In this document: one piece after another, positions 58,167 through 64,000 of the stretch
Layout of the letters: each line of letters opens with the position of its first letter
Position numbering within the stretch: the stretch's first letter is position 1
Origin: Zoroaster sp. YZ-2022
Taxonomy: Eukaryota; Echinodermata; Asteroidea; Forcipulatida; Zoroasteridae
Length of the DNA stretch: 64,000 bases
Assembly (NCBI GenBank): GCA_029582265.1
Contig: CM055816.1
Coordinates: forward strand, 82,764,472-82,828,471
Direction of reading: 5' to 3'
Translations under genes and position numbers: made by a program
The notes under the pieces: model-generated
The model's database searches: none
Seen by the model: only the letters and a program-made list of their open reading frames with translations
What the model was told of the DNA's origin: nothing

Positions 58167-58520
58167 GAAAAAAAACACCAAAAACCCCCCCCAAAAAATA
58201 ACAAATAAAAAATTTAAAAAAAAATCCCAACCCCTACCTTACCCTATCCATTACCATTCCCTACCCATCCGTCCCTACCCCACTCCCTTTCCTCAAGGCA
58301 ATAATTATGGTTGCTTGAATACGACTGCAATAACGCATAGTCAATTCAATGGTACATGTATGAGCATACCATATCTCGTGCAAAATCGAATTTCCCACGA
58401 ATTTTAGTTTTGTGAATATTTAGACAATGTTCACTATTATCTTGCATTCTGCCAAGTTTCAAGTCTTGAAACACTCTTTTTCTTAATTATATTAACTGAC
58501 TTTCCAACATATGCCTTGTA

Positions 58521-58645
58521 GAAATTCTTGCGTCGGGAGATAAACAATTGATCCCGCCCGAGTCGCCTGTGTAGTTTTTTCACAGACACTCGGAAAGCAC
58601 TGATACAGTGCTATACATACGTCGGTGTAGGGCAAAATTAAATCA
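58521..58645 (+). mobile_element. Short SINE with 12-bp target duplication
   Basis: ATATGCCTTGTA flanks both sides (58509-58520, 58646-58657). The copy starts gaaattcttgcgtcgggag, the family's 5' head, then jumps to cccgcccgagtcgcctgtg, so the promoter boxes are deleted, and ends in aaaattaaatca. This fixes the family's true 5' start. Confidence 0.9.
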
Positions 58646-58663
58646 ATATGCCTTGTAAATAAT

Positions 58664-58879
58664 ATGTTCAAAAGTATTTTGACTTAATCATAAGTCCACT
58701 TTTCCTAACTTTTATAAAATAAATTTTCATTTTAATGAAATATTTTTAAATTTCATAATTTTTATGAAAGAAATTATCATTTTATTGCAATTTTTCTAAA
58801 TTCGACTTTATTTACCAAATTTTATTTCATGAAAAATAGGAAAAGTGGACTTATATTAAGTCAAAATACTTTTGAACAT
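58664..58879. mobile_element. MITE with ~43-bp TIRs
   Basis: atgttcaaaagtattttgac at the left is matched by its complement at the right, and pairing continues inward through cttaat(c)ataagtccacttttcct with one indel. 216 bp with an AT-rich centre that also partly self-pairs. It sits 6 bp beyond the SINE target duplication. Confidence 0.88.
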
Positions 58880-59405
58880 GTTAAATGCAGTTTTTTGTTT
58901 TCACGAAGTGGCGTACACCGCCACTCCTATGCTATACTACAGGGATGTTACGCGACGTACAGTGTTTGTTTGTTTTTGCGAAGTGATGTACATGTACATG
59001 ATCCCACTGCATCGCGCCGCTGTGTAGAACACTTTTATGTTTATGTAAAACTTGCACGTTTATATGTACTTGTCATTTAGGATGTCAGCTAGGATGTCAG
59101 CTTTCTAAAAAGGTAAATTAAAAAGACTTCAGATATATTTAAGTTGTATATTAAAGTAAAAATCATTGAATCTTGTTTTGCACATTCTCATGTCTGCCTA
59201 ATACTGCAGTATTCCTAAATTGTTGTCGTATTCCCAAATGTTGTGGTCTTCAAAACCATTAGGAAAATTGAAATACACTGTAGTTTAAGTTTAAATATAT
59301 TCTTTTATAGGTTATTATGTTTTTTGCAACAAAAATAGCTTCCCATTTTTAAAATAGATTTCTATAGGTTTTATAGGTTTTGCTGGTAGGCCTGGGGTTA
59401 GTGAA

Positions 59406-59800
59406 TATATGTGTGGCAGTCGGGGAAAACCAGTCGGAAGTCGCCACGCACATTTTGTAATTATGGACCGATTTACGTAAATATTTACCATAACTCCTTT
59501 ATGTGAAAAATCTTAGTTTGAAAGAAATGAAAAACACTTTTACACTATTTTTACTATAATGTCAATTTCACCTCAATTCAAGGGATTTACGTTTACTGCA
59601 TAGCCAACTTTGAAGCCTAATTTCTCCGTTTGTGGGTTTTATAACAGTCTTTGAAAGGTCATAACTTTAGTTGTGGTTTGAATATTGAACTCATTAAAAC
59701 TGTTATGAGATTAGTAAAGGGTGTATTACTTGATTAAATGCTCAACAAGAATTGTAAAAATTTGACCATGTGTTGGGTTTTCCTGGACCGCCACACATAT
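59406..59800. mobile_element. TIR element, ~395 bp
   Basis: The left end atatgtgtggcagtcgggga and the complement of the right end, atatgtgtggcggtccagga, both continue into aaaacc (22 of 25 bases identical). Non-coding. Confidence 0.75.
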
Positions 59801-61579
59801 GAATAGCAGAATTCTGGATTCATCATTATTTGTAAACAATTTTGTGAAATGTGCAAATGATTTGTCACCATTATACAGTGGCGTAACTAAGGGGCACGTG
59901 TCCCCTCTCTCTCCGCCATGGCCAGTAGATGTCTGTGCCCCCACCTCAATTGAAATCTTGATTTTGGAGCGTAAAAATTACCAGAGTAAAATGTTATGCT
60001 TTATTTAACCACTGAATGTGGTTTACAGCTATTTTCCTATAAATGTACAAACGATTGTTTTTTTTACCTCGACAATTAATTTCTTATTTTGTGTATGTCT
60101 ACATACACACTGTAGTACGGCAACTCACTTCCAAATTTTTCGTGATTGGATGCTTAGTTAGAGTTATTGCGGAATTTTTTTGTTTGTTTAATGGTGACTG
60201 CCAATTTGCATATTTCACATAATCGCATGCTTATAATTAATCCAGAAATGACCTAATCAAATTCACTAACCCTGAAAACATGGGTATGACACTTCATTTG
60301 TCATGATTGGATCCTTAGAAATAGAGTTATTGTGAAAGGTTTACTTTTTTTAATGGCGGCAGCTAATTTGCAAATTTGAAGTCTTTCCACTAAATATATT
60401 TAAGTATACTTTTAAAATAATATGGTGTTCATGGGACATCTCTGAAATGCATAGCAGTGAAAACCAATTTGTTGCAATTAGTGGTGGGTCAACCACTCTT
60501 TTGACTGGACTATACAATGTACATGCCAAGTATCTTTAAGGATTGGCAGCCTGAAAGGAAATCTGGTGTATCTAAAGAAGATTGAGGTACAATTTTATAC
60601 ATGTAATTGTATTAACATTGGCATGTTGTAGGAGCTGGTGTCATCAGGGGTTGTGATGCGATGGTATCGATTGTATATCTGGAGAAACCCTCTTATGTGC
60701 GATCCTCGAATATGAGAAAATACATGGCCACAATGACACAGGTAAGGAAATATTTGAAGTGCTTCTATGACTGTTTGGTTCTTCAACTTCGTCACCAAGA
60801 CATACACAGAATCATAAAGTGGCAGAATGTACAAGCAATGTTTTCTTGTCGCCATCTAATAAATGTAGTAGAATTGACAATCTTGCACCCCTTTTATTCA
60901 GACTCACACCCCTATACATTGTGTGTACTTAGAATTTTGTCAATCATCTATTAAACGTAGGCTGTAGTAGAATTGACAATCTCACATTTCTGTATTCAGA
61001 CTCACACCCATGCTTGAATCCATCTCATATGTTGAGACGAGGCAGGTCAACTTAACTAAACAAAAACGCTCGCGAACACGGACTTCTCAAATCCAAGAGC
61101 CCGTGTACGTGGCCATGGTTAGCTCTAAACCTAAAGGAAAAATTTGCCAAGAAGTCACGCAGTACATATGCGGTGATGGCATAATCAGCTGTGGAGACTT
61201 CTTACACACAAATGAAATAAACGTGTTTCATTTTGTTAGCACCCTTACACTTGAACAGGACGGTAGGTTCAAGGCTTCTGGTTTTGTTGTCCGATTACTC
61301 AGTGCAAAAGAATCTCCTCCAATCTGGGAAATTCAGCACTTACTTGGAAAAGCAACAATGCGCTTCCCCACTTGTTAATTCTTACTGGCAAGAGCGAAAA
61401 CACTTTACCCAACTAGCTGCAGAGGAACGGGTGAAACATACAATGAGAAGAGCTCATGTGATGTAGAACAATGAAGAGCGGTTCTGAGGAGGCAAATTCA
61501 TAAGCATCTGAAGGCAGGATTAGATGGTAGAAACGCCACATCAAGTTTTCTATACCGTACCACAATCGTGTTGATGCAG
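59801..61579. other. No gene recognised; one diverged duplication
   Basis: 60110-60250 and 60270-60385 are diverged direct copies (gtgattggatgcttag / atgattggatccttag, ~161 bp apart). An open plus-strand frame at 61010-61378 (122 codons, …ICGDGIISCGDF…) looks partly protein-like and precedes the Gypsy fragment, but I do not recognise it. Confidence 0.35.
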
Positions 61580-61800
61580 AAATTTTTGGGCTACATTCCA
61601 CGTTCGGCGCAAAGTTGAAGACGAGCTAAAACGCCTCCAATCACTCGATATAATCGAACCAGTCGGACACGCCCACTCCGTGGATATCGCCGATACGTGT
61701 TGTCCCTAAACCGAAAGATCCTGATGCAATTCGTCTCTGCATCGACATGCGTGCAGTCAATGAAGCAATTGAACGTGAGCGCCATGTCAAGCGTCAATGC
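61580..61800 (+). pseudogene. Ty3/Gypsy reverse-transcriptase fragment
   Basis: Reads VEDELKRLQSLDIIEPV, then after a one-base slip TPTPWISPIRVVPKPKD and IRLCIDMRAVNEAIERERH: the start of the Gypsy reverse-transcriptase domain (fingers, before the catalytic YxDD). The domain is cut short at about 61800. It is on the opposite strand to the Gypsy element at 10.3-12.7 kb and carries a pol region deleted there. Confidence 0.85.
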
Positions 61801-61876
61801 AAGTATGAATGATCGCCTAACAAGCAGCCACTCATAACAGTTCTCCAGTTTTTGTGCTAAGCATTTATTATGAAAG

Positions 61877-63151
61877 ATGATGTTGCACGATGAATGGAAG
61901 ACATCATTGTCTGATATAAGAGAAGTGTCAGACAACATGAGGTCCTGCACAGGAGGGACTTCTGGGAACAAGGGAGGAGGAGACGACCTTGCGTCAGTCA
62001 GCCGCCAGGACTCTGGAAAGAGCAGACTTCCTTCCTCTACATCCACCAGTAGATTGAATGGAGGATCCGGGGGATCGGACCCCCCTGAAGATCGGCAACA
62101 GCAAGGCAGACACTTAAGAGAGGGCAGTACTGAAGAGGAAGTAGATGCAGAAGACAAGTTTGAGATTGCATGTGTTGTGTGTAATAGTACAATAATAAAC
62201 TGGATATACTTCACTGCAACCAATGCCAATCGTTGCGTGGGTCAGGCAGTCTGTTGTGGCCAAACATGTGCACACACAAAAATCTGAAAAAGAAATTATG
62301 CCAGTGTTACTGTTGAACGGTTCAACTATCAGAGGTTGTAGTGTGTGCAATATGAAAAAGGAGATTCCCTTTGCTGTATGCAATAAATGTCACGTGTACA
62401 TGTGTGGGCAATGTTTTAATTCCATGATGAAAATCAAAGGAAAATGGAGATGTGTCAACTCAAGCTGCCAGCATTTGATACCTCCAGATAGTATTGCTGA
62501 ACCTGCTAAGATGAAGTTGATACAGACTGAGACGGCAGGAGATTACTCGGAGGCTCGGCTGACACAAGAGATTGCACACAGACAGCATCAATTGGAGGAT
62601 GAAGACAGACGGCTAGAGGAAATGAATTTGCTCCAAGATCTCTTCCATCCACGAGCCCAAGAAGTGTCTGGATTTGTGGTAGAAGATTCTCCAGATTTTC
62701 TGTCCGATTATGGCAGTCTTGAAAATGTATCTGATGGACAACAGGAACAAACTCTTCCTCGTGCTCTTTTACAGATTATGGAACATCGCTATGGGAGTTT
62801 GCCCACTATGACTGGGGAACCGGATACGGAAGAGATGGAAGTTGACAATGAGAGTTTGTCCACTGGGGAACCGGATACTGAAGAGGAAGATAAAATCAAC
62901 CCTATTGCCCGGCCTACTCCAGATTTTCTGTCCGATGATGGCAGTCTTGAAAATGTTGTAAATCCTGAATTCGTCAGCCTCCAGTGGGACCATATGAACC
63001 ACCAAGCCAGGACAATGTAGAACTGCAGGATCAGCAAGGTGCAGGTCATGAGGATGAGACCATTAATCAGACCAGCATGGATGAATCCTCGGAGGTGATC
63101 ATCATGTCAAACAACACAGCAAGCCAGTCTACTTTGGCTGTAAATGAATAA
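61877..63151 (+). pseudogene. Cysteine-rich acidic protein gene split by two frameshifts
   Basis: Three overlapping open frames read as one ~400-residue protein. Frame 1 (61877-62287) has a Ser/Gly-rich start, then EIACVVCN and RCVGQAVCCGQTCAH. Frame 2 (to about 62990) has IRGCSVC, CNKCHVYMCGQCFN and WRCVNSSCQH, then a long acidic tail with repeated DFLSD(Y/D)GSLENV and TGEPDTEE. Frame 3 (to TAA at 63149-63151) reads QDQQGAGHEDETINQT and on. The paired cysteines suggest a RING-like finger plus a second zinc-binding motif; the family is not recognised. AATAAA follows at about 63179. The two breaks mean a pseudogene, assembly errors, or unseen introns. Confidence 0.55.
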
Positions 63152-63290
63152 GAATTATCTAAGATCAGATCAGGCTAGAAATAAAGATGACACCCAAATG
63201 ATTGATATAATGTGTAGAGATCTTTAAAGTTGAAACCAGATCCAGTCTTACTCATGTTTCTTCTTTGTCCTGTCTTTGTTTCTCTGTGGA

Positions 63291-63640
63291 GTGCCATGGT
63301 CGAGTAGTTTAGTGCATCGAATTTGTGTTCTGATGGCTGAGTCGTCAGAATGTGGGTTCGAATCCCAACCGCGACCATGGTGCTTGTGTCCTTGAGCAAG
63401 ACACTTTACCATAATTGCTTCTCTCCACCCAGGGGTAAATGGGTACCTGTGAGGGCAGAGTTGGTTATTGTGTTTGATTAGCCCTATATGCGCTGTAATG
63501 GCAGCAACTGAGCTGTATACTCCCCAGGAAGCTGAGATGGTTTCAGGAATGATTTATGAGCCTGATGAGCAGGGGTAATAATATAATGCGCCTTGAGCAC
63601 CAGTTTGGTGGATACGTGCGCTATGTAAGTCCACATTATT
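63291..63640 (+). mobile_element. tRNA-derived SINE, copy 2 (plus), full length
   Basis: A box TGGTCGAGTAG at 63297-63307 and B box GGTTCGAATCC at 63355-63365, then the conserved middle block (tgtccttgagcaagacactt, tctccacccaggggtaaatg), a spacer, and the tail cgccttgagcacc…cgctatgtaagtccac. It matches the minus copy at 2964-3186. The tail leads straight into an ATT tract. MetaSINE-like from memory. Confidence 0.88.
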
Positions 63641-63865
63641 TATTATTTATTATTATTTATTATTATTATTTATTATTATTATTAATTTATTATTATTATT
63701 AATTTATTATTATTATTATTATTAATTTATTATTATTATTATTATTATTAATTTATTATTATTATTATTATTATTAATTTATTATTATTATTATTATTAT
63801 TAATTTATTATTATTATTATTATTAATTTATTATTATTATTATTATTATTAATTTATTATTATTA

Positions 63866-63897
<32 letters not shown>

Positions 63898-64000
63898 ATT
63901 AATTAATTATTATTATTATTATTAATTATTATTATTATTATTAATTTATTATTATTATTATTAATTTATTATTATTAATTTATTATTATTAATTTATTAT
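63641..64000. repeat. ATT microsatellite running off the window
   Basis: (ATT)n of 360+ bp, interrupted at regular intervals by aattta, giving blocks of 4-9 triplets. It begins at the SINE 3' tail, suggesting expansion of the SINE's own short repeat. Confidence 0.95.

Noticed and set aside
57901..58407. 168-codon protein rich in HP and HH
   Set aside because: The frame is created by a CCA/CAT minisatellite; flanking parts have no motif.
61591..62229. 212-codon minus-strand frame
   Set aside because: Lies opposite the Gypsy RT fragment and the cysteine-rich gene, which have recognisable motifs; it is a shadow.
63291..63370. Functional tRNA gene
   Set aside because: tRNA-like promoter part is followed by a conserved SINE body shared with 2964-3186.

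Overview
The window is nuclear DNA from a repeat-rich, intron-containing animal. It has AT-rich intergenic sequence, GT-AG exons, EGF-module exons, tRNA-derived SINEs, CR1/L2-type LINEs, a Ty3/Gypsy LTR element and several families of terminal-inverted-repeat (TIR) DNA transposons. The mixture fits a marine invertebrate, perhaps an echinoderm or another deuterostome, but the taxon is inference. There is one 500-base assembly gap (32391-32890). No prokaryotic operons, rRNA genes or CRISPR arrays were seen.

Layout. 1-8 kb: two candidate exons on the minus strand, a MITE, a hairpin-ended repeat abutting a SINE, a ~0.8 kb duplicated segment whose copies are separated by an 81-bp minisatellite, and a candidate first exon at 7.3 kb. 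8.4-12.9 kb: LINE debris, a head-to-head SINE pair, and an internally deleted Ty3/Gypsy element with matching 5-bp target duplications, inserted into an older LINE. 13-17 kb: one intact EGF exon among decaying EGF-exon copies, with a ~74-bp tandem array. 19.5-26 kb: a minus-strand LINE in two parts around a decayed MULE transposase and a satellite of strictly alternating long and short units. 29.7-31.9 kb: a decayed plus-strand LINE. 33.5-38.3 kb: a duplicated element carrying ~147-bp tandem arrays, one of them split by a 1.4-kb transposon with perfect 35-bp TIRs. 39-43 kb: a degenerate relative of the element described next. 58-64 kb: MITEs, SINEs, a Gypsy reverse-transcriptase scrap and a frameshift-split cysteine-rich gene of unknown function, ending in an ATT microsatellite.

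The centrepiece is 45606-56777, an apparently near-intact 11.17-kb EnSpm/CACTA-like transposon. Its ends are inverted repeats beginning CACTGTAAAAATATTGG, flanked by TA. It carries two minus-strand genes. One is a 10-exon SAM-domain protein of 533 codons whose splice phases all agree. The other is a C2H2-finger transposase-like gene lying wholly inside intron 2 of the SAM gene. The transposase ATG comes one base after the stop codon reached if intron 2 is retained (TAAAATG), and an AATAAA lies ~22 bases after the transposase stop. Retention of intron 2 with intronic polyadenylation would therefore give transposase, and splicing would give the SAM protein. This recalls the nested tnpA/tnpD layout of maize En/Spm. 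One frameshift at a nine-T run splits the transposase frame. All family calls rest on reading motifs by eye; no database search was possible.
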